Shown here piece by piece: positions 15,634-27,460 of a stretch of 45,330 nucleotides of DNA. The number at the start of each line of letters is the position of its first letter. Within the stretch, counting starts at the first letter, position 1. A program made the position numbers and the translations under genes. The notes under the pieces are model-generated. The model searched no databases and was not told the origin of the DNA. It saw only the letters and a list, made by a program, of their open reading frames with translations. Source of the DNA: Thermoplasmatota archaeon (lineage in GTDB: Archaea > Thermoplasmatota > JAKEGO01 > JANQNJ01); assembly GCA_028279645.1 (NCBI GenBank), contig JANQNJ010000136.1, positions 1 to 45,330 of the forward strand, read 5' to 3'.

Positions 15634-16776
15634 CTACTCCCCCATCCCCTCGATCTCCTTCAGCTCGTGAAGCAGCTTCTTCTCCTTCCGCGAGAGCTTC
15701 TTGGGCATCTTGAGATCTACCTCGACGAACATGTCCCCTCTGAGGTCTGACCTGCCCATTCTCGGCATCCCCTGACCTCTCATCCTGAAGATCTGCCCGG
15801 GAGCGGTTCCTGCAGGGACCTTGAGCTTCGCCTTGCCGTCAAGTGTCGGCACCCTTATCTCCGTGCCAAGAACAAGGTCGGGATAACCGACAACGGCGTG
15901 CTGCTTTAAATGCGGACCCTCTCTCGTGAACTTCGGATGGTCCTTGACGTGGACGACGACGTAGAGGTCTCCTGGCCGTCCTCTTCCACCGCCTCCAACG
16001 GCCGACGCGGCCTCCCCTTCCCCGTGGAGGCGGAGGTGCACTCCGTCGTCTACGCCCTTCGGTATCTTCACTTTAAGATGAGCCGTCTTCCGGACAAGTC
16101 CAGAGCCCGAACATTCCTTGCAGCGGTGCTCGATGAACGACCCTGACCCTCTGCATCTGGGGCAGGTGGACACCGATACAATCTGGCCGAACGGGGTCCT
16201 CTGCTCCCTTCTGGCCTGGCCGTGGCCGCCGCAATCGGGGCAGGTCTTGGGGGGGTGGCCGGGCTCCGCTCCGGAACCGCTGCATTTCTCGCAGCGAACA
16301 TGTCGCGGGACCTCGATCTCCTTCTCGAGGCCGGTGGCCGCCTCATTGAGGTCGACCTCCATGTGGAATCGGATGTCGTTGCCTCTCGGCTCTCGGACCC
16401 TGCCCCGGCCCCCCATGCCGGAGAAGCCGAAGGCGCTGAAGATCGAATCGAGGTTGGAGAAGAACGATGAACCCCGGAACAGGTCCTCGAAGTCGCCGTA
16501 ATGGCTGAAGTCGTTCCACGAGAACTCTCCGCCGCCGAAGGCTCCTGAGACGCCGGCATGGCCGTACTGGTCGTACATCTTTCTCTTGTCGTCGTCGGCG
16601 AGGACCTCGTACGCCTCGGAGATCTCCTTGAAGCGTTCCTCGGCCGCCTTCTGATCGTCCTTGTTCAGGTCGGGGTGGTGTTTTCGCGCGAGCCTGCGGT
16701 AGGCCTTCTTGATCTCTGCTGGTTCGGCGCCCTTCTCGACCTCGAGCACCTCGTAGTAGTCGCGTTTGTCGGTCGT
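15634..16776 (-). CDS. dnaJ: Chaperone DnaJ (Hsp40), probable ACG start
   Basis: DnaJ delivers unfolded clients to DnaK and stimulates its ATPase. The J-domain carries HPD (in RKHHPDLN). A Gly/Phe-rich stretch follows, then four CxxCxGxG zinc-binding repeats ([32 protein letters not shown]) and the C-terminal client-binding domains. The first AUG-like codon in the track is a GTG at 16749, but that would cut off the conserved KRDYYE. The frame stays open upstream and encodes [12 protein letters not shown], a textbook DnaJ start. It is preceded by an ACG codon at 16774-16776 that has GGTAAT three bases upstream, the same start signal used by other genes here. Either ACG is the initiator or an ATG has been miscalled. 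It is the last gene of the chaperone cluster. Confidence 0.92.
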   Translation of the reverse strand, partial: TTDKRDYYEVLEVEKGAEPAEIKKAYRRLARKHHPDLNKDDQKAAEERFKEISEAYEVLADDDKRKMYDQYGHAGVSGAFGGGEFSWNDFSHYGDFEDLFRGSSFFSNLDSIFSAFGFSGMGGRGRVREPRGNDIRFHMEVDLNEAATGLEKEIEVPRHVRCEKCSGSGAEPGHPPKTCPDCGGHGQARREQRTPFGQIVSVSTCPRCRGSGSFIEHRCKECSGSGLVRKTAHLKVKIPKGVDDGVHLRLHGEGEAASAVGGGGRGRPGDLYVVVHVKDHPKFTREGPHLKQHAVVGYPDLVLGTEIRVPTLDGKAKLKVPAGTAPGQIFRMRGQGMPRMGRSDLRGDMFVEVDLKMPKKLSRKEKKLLHELKEIEGMGE

Positions 16777-16803
16777 GGTATTACCGCCCGCTCGCTATGA
16801 GTG

Positions 16804-16818
16804 CCCAGCGAAGCTGGG
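16804..16818 (-). repeat. Small perfect hairpin upstream of dnaJ
   Basis: CCCAGC and GCTGGG form a 6-pair stem with a 3-base loop, 27 bases before the proposed dnaJ start. On the minus strand a TATA-like atgataatat lies just upstream at 16821-16830. That would put the start of a dnaJ-specific transcript near 16800, so the hairpin lies around or just before that point. Confidence 0.35.
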
Positions 16819-16848
16819 ACATATTATCATCCTGATATTGAAATGGGA

Positions 16849-16874
16849 GCGGACCGGGTCGAACGCCGGTCCGC
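16849..16874 (-). terminator. Strong hairpin in the dnaK-dnaJ gap
   Basis: A perfect 9-pair GC-rich stem (GCGGACCGG/CCGGTCCGC) with an 8-base loop lies 33 bases after the dnaK stop. It is followed by AT-rich sequence on the minus strand. It could reduce read-through into dnaJ or protect the dnaK message from 3' decay. Archaeal termination does not need hairpins, so a processing or stability role is at least as likely. Confidence 0.4.
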
Positions 16875-16906
16875 GCATTCAGTTATCACAGCCGATCCAA
16901 GAGCGT

Positions 16907-18841
16907 CTAGCCCTGGTCCTGCTGTCCCTGGTCGTCGACGTTCTCGTACTCGACGTCGACGTACTCGTCGCCGCCTGGCGGGGGTGCTCCGGGTCCTGGC
17001 TGCTCTGCGCCCGGCTGTTCTCCGGCGTAGTCCGCGCCGAACCCCTCTCCCTCGCCGCCGCCTCCCGGCGTGTGCTCCTCCTTCCACTGCTGTCCGGCGG
17101 ACTGGTAGAGCGCCGTGGTGATTTCGTGGATCGCGAGGCTGAGCTCGTCCATCCCCTGCTTGATCGCATCGGCGTCGTCGGTCTCCATCTTCTCCCGGAG
17201 GTTCTTGATGGCTGCCTCGAGCTTGACCTTCTGGTCCTCCGTGATCTTGTCGCCAAGGTCAGTGATGGTTCTCTCGGCCGAGTACAGGAGGGTATCCGCG
17301 CGGTTGCGGTTCTCGATGGCCTCCATCCTCGTCTTGTCCTCCTCGGCGAAGCTCTCGGCCTCGCTGACCATCTTCTCGATCTCGGCGTCGGACAGCTTCT
17401 TGCTCGACGTGATCGTGATCTTCTGCTCGTTGCCAGTGCCCAGGTCCTTGGCCGATATCAGCATGATGCCGTTGGCGTCGATATCGAAAGTGACCTCGAT
17501 CTGGGGCACCCCTCTCGGCGCCGGCGGAATGCCGACCAGGCTGAACCTGCCCAGGGGTGTATTGTCGGCGATCATGGGCCGCTCGCCCTGTAGGACGTGG
17601 ATCTCCACGCTTGGCTGGTTATCTGATGCCGTGGAGAATACCCTGCTCTTCTTGGTCGGGATCGTCGTGTTCCTCTCGATGATCTTGGTGAACACCCCTC
17701 CGAGGGTCTCGATACCCAGCGACAGAGGTGTTACATCAAGCAGAAGGACGTCCTTGATCTCGCCGCTCAGGACCGCTCCCTGGATGGCCGCTCCCATGGC
17801 GACACACTCCATCGGGTCGATCCCGCGCTCGATCTTCTTGCCTATCACTCCTTCGAGGAAGTTCTGGACGATGGGCATCCGGGTCGGGCCGCCCACCATG
17901 ATGATCTTGTCGATGTTGTCCGCGGTCAGGTTGCCGTCGGACAGCGACTGCTCCACCGGCTTCCGGCACTTCTCGACGATGGGCCGGACGAGCTCCTCGA
18001 GCATCGCCCTGGATATCGTCATCTTGAGATGCTTGGGGCCGCTCTCGTCGCCTGCGATGAACGGCAGGTTGATATCCGTCTCGAGAGTCGTTGAGAGCTC
18101 GATCTTCGCCCTCTCCGCGGCCTCCCTGAGCCTCTGCATGGCTGTGGCGTCTCCCGACAGGTCGACGCCGGACTCCTTCATGAAATCAGCGGCGATGTGG
18201 TCGGAGAGGACCTTGTCCATATCGGTACCGCCGAGCTTGGTGTCGCCGGAGGTGGATATCACCTCGAAGACGCCCTCGCCGAAGTCCATGATCGTGACAT
18301 CCAGCGTTCCTCCGCCGAAGTCGAACACCAGGATCTTCAGCTCCTGGTCCTCCTTGTCGATGCCGAAAGCGAGGGAGGCCGCAGTGGGCTCGTTGATGAT
18401 CCTTGTCACCTCGAGTCCGGCTATTGTCCCGGCGTCCTTGGTCGCCTGCCTCTGGTTGTCGTTGAAATAGGCCGGCACCGTGATGACCGCCTTCTCCACC
18501 GGCTCCCCGATGAAGGTCTCGGCATCCTTCTTGATCTTCTGTAGGATGAACGCCGATATCTGCTGGGGCGTGTAGTCCTTCTCGTCGACCTTGAACTTGT
18601 GCGCCTCTCCCATCTTCCTCTTTGCAGCCGTTATTGTGCGCTCTGGGTTGGTCACAGCCTGCCTGCGCGCGGGCTCGCCCACCAGGAGCTGGCCGTCCTC
18701 GGTGAATGCCACCACCGACGGGAAGGCCTTCCCGTAGGCCGATGCCCCTTCCGCGCTGGGGATTATCGTCGCCCTTCCCCCGACCATCACCGCTGCGGCC
18801 GAGTTGCTCGTTCCGAGATCGATCCCGATTATCTTTGACAC
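16907..18841 (-). CDS. dnaK: Molecular chaperone DnaK (Hsp70)
   Basis: This 644-residue Hsp70 is the ATP-driven foldase of the KJE system. Visible hallmarks are [14 protein letters not shown] at the N-terminus, a conserved [17 protein letters not shown] block, [11 protein letters not shown], the VGGPTRMP segment, and the substrate-binding domain after about residue 375. The C-terminal 55 residues are a Gly/Glu/Pro-rich tail ending in an acidic VDVEYENVD-like stretch. The GTG start is preceded by GGAGGAGAG, a strong Shine-Dalgarno site, 37 bases after grpE, indicating co-transcription. Archaeal dnaK is generally held to be acquired from bacteria; the GGAGG-type site here, unlike the GGTGAT type of many neighbours, may echo that. 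Confidence 0.98.
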   Translation of the reverse strand: MSKIIGIDLGTSNSAAAVMVGGRATIIPSAEGASAYGKAFPSVVAFTEDGQLLVGEPARRQAVTNPERTITAAKRKMGEAHKFKVDEKDYTPQQISAFILQKIKKDAETFIGEPVEKAVITVPAYFNDNQRQATKDAGTIAGLEVTRIINEPTAASLAFGIDKEDQELKILVFDFGGGTLDVTIMDFGEGVFEVISTSGDTKLGGTDMDKVLSDHIAADFMKESGVDLSGDATAMQRLREAAERAKIELSTTLETDINLPFIAGDESGPKHLKMTISRAMLEELVRPIVEKCRKPVEQSLSDGNLTADNIDKIIMVGGPTRMPIVQNFLEGVIGKKIERGIDPMECVAMGAAIQGAVLSGEIKDVLLLDVTPLSLGIETLGGVFTKIIERNTTIPTKKSRVFSTASDNQPSVEIHVLQGERPMIADNTPLGRFSLVGIPPAPRGVPQIEVTFDIDANGIMLISAKDLGTGNEQKITITSSKKLSDAEIEKMVSEAESFAEEDKTRMEAIENRNRADTLLYSAERTITDLGDKITEDQKVKLEAAIKNLREKMETDDADAIKQGMDELSLAIHEITTALYQSAGQQWKEEHTPGGGGEGEGFGADYAGEQPGAEQPGPGAPPPGGDEYVDVEYENVDDQGQQDQG

Positions 18842-18878
18842 TTGCTCTCCTCCAATTGTTGAACTTTATGATCGTGAT

Positions 18879-19838
18879 TCATTCTTCAAGGATCTCGTCC
18901 TCGTCTACTGTCTCCCTCTGCTTCCTCTTCTCCTCCACCCGCTTCTTCTTCTCCTCGTTCTTCTTGAGGAGCATCGCCACCCGGTCCATGACGCCGCTGT
19001 CCTCGTCCTCCACCTCGACCTCCGCCTCTGGTTCAGGCTCGGGCTCCGGTTCGGGTTTCGGCTTGGGTGCAGGCTTTGTCTCCTTGATCGGTTTGGTGGA
19101 CTCCACCTTCGATACCGGCTTCGTCTTCTCCACCTTTGGAGCCGGTTTGGTCTTCTCGACCTTGGCCGGAGCGGCTCCCTTCTTGGCCACGATGACCTTC
19201 GACGTCCTCAGGACGCTGTCGTCCAGCATGAATCCCTTCTGGACCTCCTGGACTATGAAGCCTGGCTCCACCTCTCCGGACGCGACCTGCTGGAACGCCT
19301 CGTGCTTGTAGGGGTCGAACTTCTCTCCCTTTGCCGGGATCGCCTTCACGTTCAGCCGGGCCAGGATCGTCAGGAACTGGTCGTAGACCATCCTCATGCC
19401 CTCGACGAACGGGTCCTCCTCGTCGACATTGACGAACCCCTTGTCGAAGCTGTCCACAACATCGAGCAGTGGTACGACCATCTTGTGCCTGGCCGCTCCC
19501 TCTTTGCTCGTGGACATCTTGTCCATCTGCTTGCAGTAGTTGTCGAAGTCTGCCTGGAGCCTTATGAGCTTGTCCCTGGTGGAAGCGAGCTCGTTCTCCA
19601 GGACCTCGATCCGCCTGTCCTTCTCCGCCAGGATCTCGCTGTCAGGAACCTGTCCGGCGGCCTTCTTGCCCTTCTTGGACGGCGCCCCCCTGAGCACCCG
19701 GTCGAGCTCCTCTGCGATCTCGTCCAGCTCGTCCTTGGCCGTCTTGTCGGTGGCCTTCCTCGCAGCCTTCGAGCTGCGCTTCTTGGGCTTTTCCTCGATG
19801 ACGAACTCCTCTTCGGCGTCCATGTCGGGGGGCATCAT
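18879..19838 (-). CDS. grpE: Nucleotide exchange factor GrpE with long charged C-terminal extension
   Basis: GrpE releases ADP from DnaK. Residues 1-75 are acidic and lysine-rich. Residues about 75-215 contain the long dimerising coiled coil and the beta-domain (VVPLLDVVDSFDKG, GEKFDPYKHEAFQ, QKGFMLDDSVLRTSKVIVAK). The family is usually around 180-210 residues. Here a further 100 follow: KVEKTKP/KVESTKP-type repeats, an alternating Lys-Pro/Glu-Pro run, then a charged amphipathic helix (MDRVAMLLKKNEEKKKR). Its own TATA box lies upstream, and dnaK follows at 37 bases. The role of the tail is unknown; a similar repetitive linker could tether a short C-terminal helix. Confidence 0.95.
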   Translation of the reverse strand: MMPPDMDAEEEFVIEEKPKKRSSKAARKATDKTAKDELDEIAEELDRVLRGAPSKKGKKAAGQVPDSEILAEKDRRIEVLENELASTRDKLIRLQADFDNYCKQMDKMSTSKEGAARHKMVVPLLDVVDSFDKGFVNVDEEDPFVEGMRMVYDQFLTILARLNVKAIPAKGEKFDPYKHEAFQQVASGEVEPGFIVQEVQKGFMLDDSVLRTSKVIVAKKGAAPAKVEKTKPAPKVEKTKPVSKVESTKPIKETKPAPKPKPEPEPEPEPEAEVEVEDEDSGVMDRVAMLLKKNEEKKKRVEEKRKQRETVDEDEILEE

Positions 19839-19885
19839 CCATCACCGGTTCATTTGGGAAGTGGTTCCCGTTGTATTAAACGTTT

Positions 19886-19896
19886 TCATATATATT
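19886..19896 (-). promoter_or_regulatory. TATA box of the grpE-dnaK unit
   Basis: On the minus strand aatatatatga lies between hsp20 and grpE, predicting a transcription start near 19865. The grpE-dnaK pair can therefore be expressed apart from the upstream regulator-cdc48-hsp20 group. A second weaker candidate (gtttaatac) is at 19874-19882. Confidence 0.55.
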
Positions 19897-19921
19897 ATTG
19901 TCATTAGAGGCGGCTTGACCC

Positions 19922-20449
19922 TTATGTTTGGACCTGCAATACGTTCTCAACGCCTTGACCTCTCCGAATCGAGACCTCCAGCACACCGTTGCACGTGCAG
20001 GCCTCTGCAGTGGAGGGGTCCACTTTCCTTTGCAGCGCTATCTCCCTCGCCTTTCCGTTCGCTGTGATGATGATATGATCCTCCGCCACCTTGATGACGA
20101 CAGACCCATGCACGCCCGGCGGAAGGTGCAACGTGACCACGGTCCTGTCCTCCATCTCGAAGATGTCGGTAAGGTCATCCGACCCCGCCGGGAGCTTTTC
20201 GCAGCTGCTGCTGGCACAACCGGATCCTTCCTTCAGCCGAACATCACCCTCTCCTGGGTCCCCGAACCGGCGGAGCGTCTCCTTTCCGTCCGGTCCTTTC
20301 GTGTAACTGAACCCGTACGTTCTCGAACCCTCCCCCTCCTCGAGCATCCTTCGTCTGATCTCCTCGAACTCTCTCTCGACTCCCTCGAACCAGTCGTCGC
20401 CGAAGATGTCGAAAGGGCTCCTTCGCCTCCTCCTTGCATCGTTGCTCAT
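19922..20449 (-). CDS. Small heat shock protein, Hsp20/alpha-crystallin type
   Basis: This is a 175-residue holdase-like protein. The N-terminal 80 residues are charged and contain FDIFGDDWFEGVEREFEEIRR, typical of archaeal small heat shock proteins. The alpha-crystallin-like core runs from about residue 88 (DLTDIFEMEDRTVVTLHLPPG) to the C-terminus (NGVLEVSIRRG). The usual IXI tail motif is not clear; the protein ends soon after NVLQVQT. A CASSSC pair at about 78-83 and CTC near 152 are unusual. It starts 20 bases after the cdc48 stop, with GGAGGG as ribosome-binding site, so the two are probably co-transcribed. Pairing an unfoldase with a small heat shock protein suggests a disaggregation unit. 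Confidence 0.9.
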   Translation of the reverse strand: MSNDARRRRRSPFDIFGDDWFEGVEREFEEIRRRMLEEGEGSRTYGFSYTKGPDGKETLRRFGDPGEGDVRLKEGSGCASSSCEKLPAGSDDLTDIFEMEDRTVVTLHLPPGVHGSVVIKVAEDHIIITANGKAREIALQRKVDPSTAEACTCNGVLEVSIRRGQGVENVLQVQT

Positions 20450-20469
20450 TTGTCCATCCCTCCATTTTG

Positions 20470-23350
<2,881 letters not shown>

Positions 23351-23374
23351 ACATCCGCTCGTTGTACCAACGAT

Positions 23375-23391
23375 GTCAACCGATGGTTAAC
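23375..23391. promoter_or_regulatory. Candidate operator: imperfect palindrome upstream of the regulator
   Basis: GTCAACC-GAT-GGTTAAC is an inverted repeat with 7-base arms and one mismatch. On the minus strand a TATA-like gcttaagtac at 23411-23420 would place the transcription start close to this palindrome, a position suited to repression. More AACC/GGTT units occur at 23406-23409 and as the perfect palindrome GGTTGAACC at 23426-23434, between this gene and the divergent NosD-like gene. Confidence 0.4.
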
Positions 23392-23455
23392 TACTGTTAG
23401 AAAACAACCTGTACTTAAGCGTTGTGGTTGAACCTGTTCCAGGCGAAAAAGAAAT

Positions 23456-23464
23456 GTTAAATAG
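23456..23464 (+). promoter_or_regulatory. TATA box of the NosD-like surface protein (leaderless)
   Basis: The sequence gttaaatag is centred about 32 bases before the ATG at 23492 and about 17 before the TTG at 23477. The distance favours the ATG as a leaderless start. Confidence 0.5.
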
Positions 23465-23491
23465 TGCGAACCGAATTTGAACACGGTTAGC

Positions 23492-26400
23492 ATGGAAGGC
23501 AGGTATATCGGGATATTCCCACTAACTCTATTGATAGCAATCCTGATCGCAGGTTGCTCTACCGGCAGGACCATCGTCGTCGATGACGACCTTGGATCAT
23601 GGGCTGAATTCAATAAGATTCAGGATGCGATCAACGCTTCCGATCACGGCGATTTGATCAGGATATACGCAGGTCTATACAATGAATCTGTTCAGGTCAA
23701 CAGGACATTATCGCTGGAGGGGAACGGAAGCATCGATACCAGAATCGATTCCAATGGTTCGTTCTATACAATGGAGATCCTATCCAAGAACTGTACGGTC
23801 TCAGGTCTTAACCTCTCCCGTGCTTATTGGGCGAACGTGTATGTCGCCTCGAGCGGCTGTGAGGTCAATAACATCACTACATATACTGGCGGCCGCGGCG
23901 TCGATCTTCGATATGTTGACAACTGCAGTGTATCAGACTCGCGATTCATAAATCTCAATACTGACATATTGTTGATCTATTGCGAGAACGTTTCCGTGTT
24001 CAATAATTACGGCAAAAGGGATCTTCCATCGGGGGGAACGGGTATCAAAATCAGTAGAAGTCGGTACAATAATATCTTTGAGAATGAGTTCGTATCACAT
24101 AATGGTCCTGGGATAGAGCTCTATCTTTCACAATGGAACAGGATCTCCAGGAACTGGAATTACGATCACGGCAGTGGGTCTAGCGCGATGTATATATCAC
24201 AATCCGAAAACAACACGATCACCGAGAACTACCTGGACGATAACTACTGCAATGTTCAGCTAAGGTCTTCGAATAACAATATGATCGAAAATAATTACCT
24301 TAACTACACCGGTTGGTTCAATCTATATCTCTACGAGGACAGTCACAATAACACAATTCGTAGCAACCGATTGAACGGATCCAACTTCGACGGAATTGTG
24401 GTGGGTGGCGAAAGTACGCTCAACGAGATCACAGGAAACGTGATATCCGAATGCAACCACAACGGGGTCATCTTCGGACGGGACAGCCGGAACAACACTG
24501 TTCATCGGAACATTTTCATCGATAACGGCGGCAGCTCTCAAGGCTATGATAAGTACTCGAACAAGTGGGACCATCGCATGGTTGGCAATTATTGGTCCGA
24601 CTACACCGGTATTGATGATAACGAAAACCACATCGGGGATACCAGCTACCCGATCAATGGCGATGGTAACTCGACCGATCGCTATCCTATGATGATCCAA
24701 GACCCGACCTGGCATTTCTATCGTCCAATTGCCCAGATTACAGAATTCCCTGAAATAATCATATCCGGGCATGAATTCGATCTCGTGGGGAAAGTGTCCG
24801 GTGCTTGGGTCAGCATTACGGAATACCTCTGGAACTCATCTGTCGATGGTGTGATCTCTCGTGGTGTGTGGGCCTCCGCCAAGGCCGAACTGACATCTAC
24901 ACGAGTTCATGAGATAACCTTGACGGTCAAGGACAACAATAAAAATTGGAGCTTACCGGCCTCGGTCACGATCTTCGTTCGAGGATCGAAGGACCATCTC
25001 CTTGTCGATGACGATCTAGGTCCAGGGATCGATTTTGCTAATTTGCAGGATGCGCTCTCCATCTCCGAGGTTAATGAGGTCATTCGGGTGAACAACGGAA
25101 CCTATTTGGGGCCGGTAGAGATCGAAAGACCGGTATCGATCATCGGAAACGGCTCAATGGATTGTACAGTGATCTCTCAGGGAAAAAGAGGACTTGTCAT
25201 TAACAGTGGTCAGGTATTTGTTGAAGGTCTGAAGATAACGGCCGCTAAAGGAGGAGCAGCCGCGGTCGAATTGGAAGGGATCGATAACGTATCGCTATCG
25301 GACCTCTACATCGACTCGAAGGGTCAAGGTATCCGGTGCATGGATTGTGAGGCCGTACGGATCAATAATGCTAGGATCCTCAGTGTTGATGATGGCCTGG
25401 AGCTCTCCAACTGCAGTGATATTACTCTTGACGAGCTTATAATAACAGACACCAACAGATCCGGGATCAAGATAGACGACTCCGATGATATCACCCTTGT
25501 GAACAGCACGATCAGAAGATGCTCAAATGGCATCTCCATCGATACCTCCAATAACCTCGTGATCGAGAGGGTCAAGGTGTCAAACTGCAGTAATAAGGGT
25601 ATCCGAATGCTCGAATCGGATCGTAACACCGTCAAGAGCTGTTGTATCTCAGGGAATCATGAGCACGGTGTATTCGTCGATAAGGGCTCCGATCACAACG
25701 TAATCGCATGGAACCTCTTCAATAATAATGGCGGGAACGGATCTCAGGCCTACAACTATGAAGCATCTAACGTCTGGCATTCGGACTTTAAGGGTAACTT
25801 TTGGTCCGATCATAATAACGAACGGTGTGATGGGACCTCGGTAGGATTCGATAACTATTACTTTGAAGGCCAGCCCGGCACCCATGATCTCTATCCGTTA
25901 ACCGCACCGAACGTAACGAGGGGGTCCGATGTCTGGTATGTTGATACAAAGGGAAAGGATTGTACATTTTCTCGCATCGGAGATGCAATTAAGAAGGCAG
26001 CTCCGAACGAGACCGTGGTCATCCGACCAGGAACCTACGAGGAATACCTCTATATCGATAAACCACTGAATATTACCGGTAGCGGCCCATCCTCCACGAT
26101 CCTTGATGCAACCGACACCGATACGAATGCTGTATCTTTACGCACACAAGGGATACGGATATCCGGCTTTACGATACAGGCAGACGGAGGCTATCCATGC
26201 ATATATGTCGGCTCCTCCCATGCCTGGATACAAGACAATCACCTGCAGGGCGGTTCGCACGGTGTCCGGCTGCTCTCAACCTCGAGGGCCAACATCACCG
26301 ATAACACCTTACTGGAGAACTCGATCGCCGGGATCGATCTTGATAGTGCCATGGAATGTACTGTAGCGAACAATTTCATCCAGGACTGCGGCGTCGGCAT

Positions 26401-27382
26401 CAGGATGTACAACAAGAAGCTTGGCAAGACATACGAAATGGAGTATGGCGGCTCGATGAGCGAATACTCCGCCAACAGGGGTGGACATCTACTGTATGGC
26501 AACGACATCAAAGGATCCACAACGGCCATCAATATCTACATGAGCATCGAGAACGAGGTCCGTTCGAACACCTGCACAAAGAACGAGAAAGGGCTATATC
26601 TGTTCGGATCGAGCTACAACAAGATCACAGATAACGAGTTCAGTTCGAACAGCGAACAAGGCATAGAGATCGAAGGCTGGAGGTCTGAAGAGTATACCAT
26701 AACGACCTACATCGGCGATAGACCCATAAGCACCCGGAGCCATTTTTTCCAGGACTTCAGCAGCAGCAACCTGATCATGGGCAATGAAATCCACAACAAT
26801 CCCTACGGTGTGGTGATGGCCAGCTATTCGTACCACAATAAGATCCTTTTGAACAACTTCACCATGAACGGAAATGAACCCCAGGCCGTCGACCATGGTT
26901 CCAACCATTGGAGCAACGAGACAACGGGGAATTATTGGTCGAACTATCAGGGCAAGGACAACGACAGGGACGGGATTGGCGATGAACCCTACCAGATCGG
27001 CGGCACCAACGGGAGCATCGACCATCGGCCTATCGTCAGGGCAAGCGCGGACCCACCGGAAGAAGACACCACCTCGGGAACAGACACCCAAATGATTGGA
27101 ATGATCTCCGGGGTCTCGGTGGCCATCATCGTTATTCTGGTAGTGATCGTGCTCATCGCGAAACGGGGCGGAAAGAACAAGCCGAAGAAGAAGCTCCCCG
27201 CGCCCCCTGCCGATGGATACGGCCGAAACGCTACTGCAAGGTCCAGTACTAAAAGTTCACCCAAACGATCAGCTTCTGCACCCTCGCGCTCTGGCTCCGT
27301 CCGCTGCAGCAAATGCGACGGCGATATGGAGAAGACGCGTCACGGCGATATGTACTGCCTGAAGTGCGGACACTTCGAGTGA
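23492..27382 (+). CDS. Giant NosD-like triple beta-helix surface protein with cytoplasmic zinc ribbon
   Basis: The product is 1296 residues from the ATG at 23492; the track's TTG lies too close to the TATA box. A signal peptide is followed by three right-handed beta-helix modules of the pectin-lyase/NosD type. Each opens with a DDDLG/YVDTKGKD-like strand and a DAI..A...D.I.I..G.Y segment. Each is full of N-x-I-x-x-N ladders and ends near a GNYWSDY-type capping motif with D-x-D/N-x-x-G loops. An Ig-like domain sits between the first two modules. A membrane helix (about residues 1198-1225) leads to a basic linker and a C-terminal zinc ribbon (CSKC, CLKC) in the cytoplasm. The surface part may bind polysaccharide; the intracellular ribbon suggests signalling or assembly. 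Neither role is proven. Confidence 0.88.
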   Translation: MEGRYIGIFPLTLLIAILIAGCSTGRTIVVDDDLGSWAEFNKIQDAINASDHGDLIRIYAGLYNESVQVNRTLSLEGNGSIDTRIDSNGSFYTMEILSKNCTVSGLNLSRAYWANVYVASSGCEVNNITTYTGGRGVDLRYVDNCSVSDSRFINLNTDILLIYCENVSVFNNYGKRDLPSGGTGIKISRSRYNNIFENEFVSHNGPGIELYLSQWNRISRNWNYDHGSGSSAMYISQSENNTITENYLDDNYCNVQLRSSNNNMIENNYLNYTGWFNLYLYEDSHNNTIRSNRLNGSNFDGIVVGGESTLNEITGNVISECNHNGVIFGRDSRNNTVHRNIFIDNGGSSQGYDKYSNKWDHRMVGNYWSDYTGIDDNENHIGDTSYPINGDGNSTDRYPMMIQDPTWHFYRPIAQITEFPEIIISGHEFDLVGKVSGAWVSITEYLWNSSVDGVISRGVWASAKAELTSTRVHEITLTVKDNNKNWSLPASVTIFVRGSKDHLLVDDDLGPGIDFANLQDALSISEVNEVIRVNNGTYLGPVEIERPVSIIGNGSMDCTVISQGKRGLVINSGQVFVEGLKITAAKGGAAAVELEGIDNVSLSDLYIDSKGQGIRCMDCEAVRINNARILSVDDGLELSNCSDITLDELIITDTNRSGIKIDDSDDITLVNSTIRRCSNGISIDTSNNLVIERVKVSNCSNKGIRMLESDRNTVKSCCISGNHEHGVFVDKGSDHNVIAWNLFNNNGGNGSQAYNYEASNVWHSDFKGNFWSDHNNERCDGTSVGFDNYYFEGQPGTHDLYPLTAPNVTRGSDVWYVDTKGKDCTFSRIGDAIKKAAPNETVVIRPGTYEEYLYIDKPLNITGSGPSSTILDATDTDTNAVSLRTQGIRISGFTIQADGGYPCIYVGSSHAWIQDNHLQGGSHGVRLLSTSRANITDNTLLENSIAGIDLDSAMECTVANNFIQDCGVGIRMYNKKLGKTYEMEYGGSMSEYSANRGGHLLYGNDIKGSTTAINIYMSIENEVRSNTCTKNEKGLYLFGSSYNKITDNEFSSNSEQGIEIEGWRSEEYTITTYIGDRPISTRSHFFQDFSSSNLIMGNEIHNNPYGVVMASYSYHNKILLNNFTMNGNEPQAVDHGSNHWSNETTGNYWSNYQGKDNDRDGIGDEPYQIGGTNGSIDHRPIVRASADPPEEDTTSGTDTQMIGMISGVSVAIIVILVVIVLIAKRGGKNKPKKKLPAPPADGYGRNATARSSTKSSPKRSASAPSRSGSVRCSKCDGDMEKTRHGDMYCLKCGHFE

Positions 27383-27423
27383 ACCCTCCCTTTAAGAAAC
27401 ATTACAAAACCCGTACCAATAAC

Positions 27424-27433
27424 GATATATATA
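27424..27433 (+). promoter_or_regulatory. TATA box of the alpha-2-macroglobulin-like gene
   Basis: The sequence gatatatata predicts a transcription start around 27450-27457. The GTG at 27443 used by the ORF track would lie upstream of that, so the ATG at 27461, with GTGGAT three bases before it, is the better start. Confidence 0.6.
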
Positions 27434-27460
27434 CTCCTCAACGTGATTGAAGTGGATATC

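Noticed and set aside
17115-18470. 451-residue plus-strand ORF
   Set aside because: It lies wholly antisense to dnaK, whose motifs are unmistakable; long mirror frames are expected in GC-rich genes.
18804-19907. 367-residue plus-strand ORF rich in Leu and Val
   Set aside because: It is the mirror of the charged repetitive grpE gene; the leucine runs are complements of Glu/Lys codons.
27443-27460. GTG at 27443 as start of the macroglobulin-like gene
   Set aside because: It is only about 15 bases from the centre of the TATA box, upstream of any likely transcription start.
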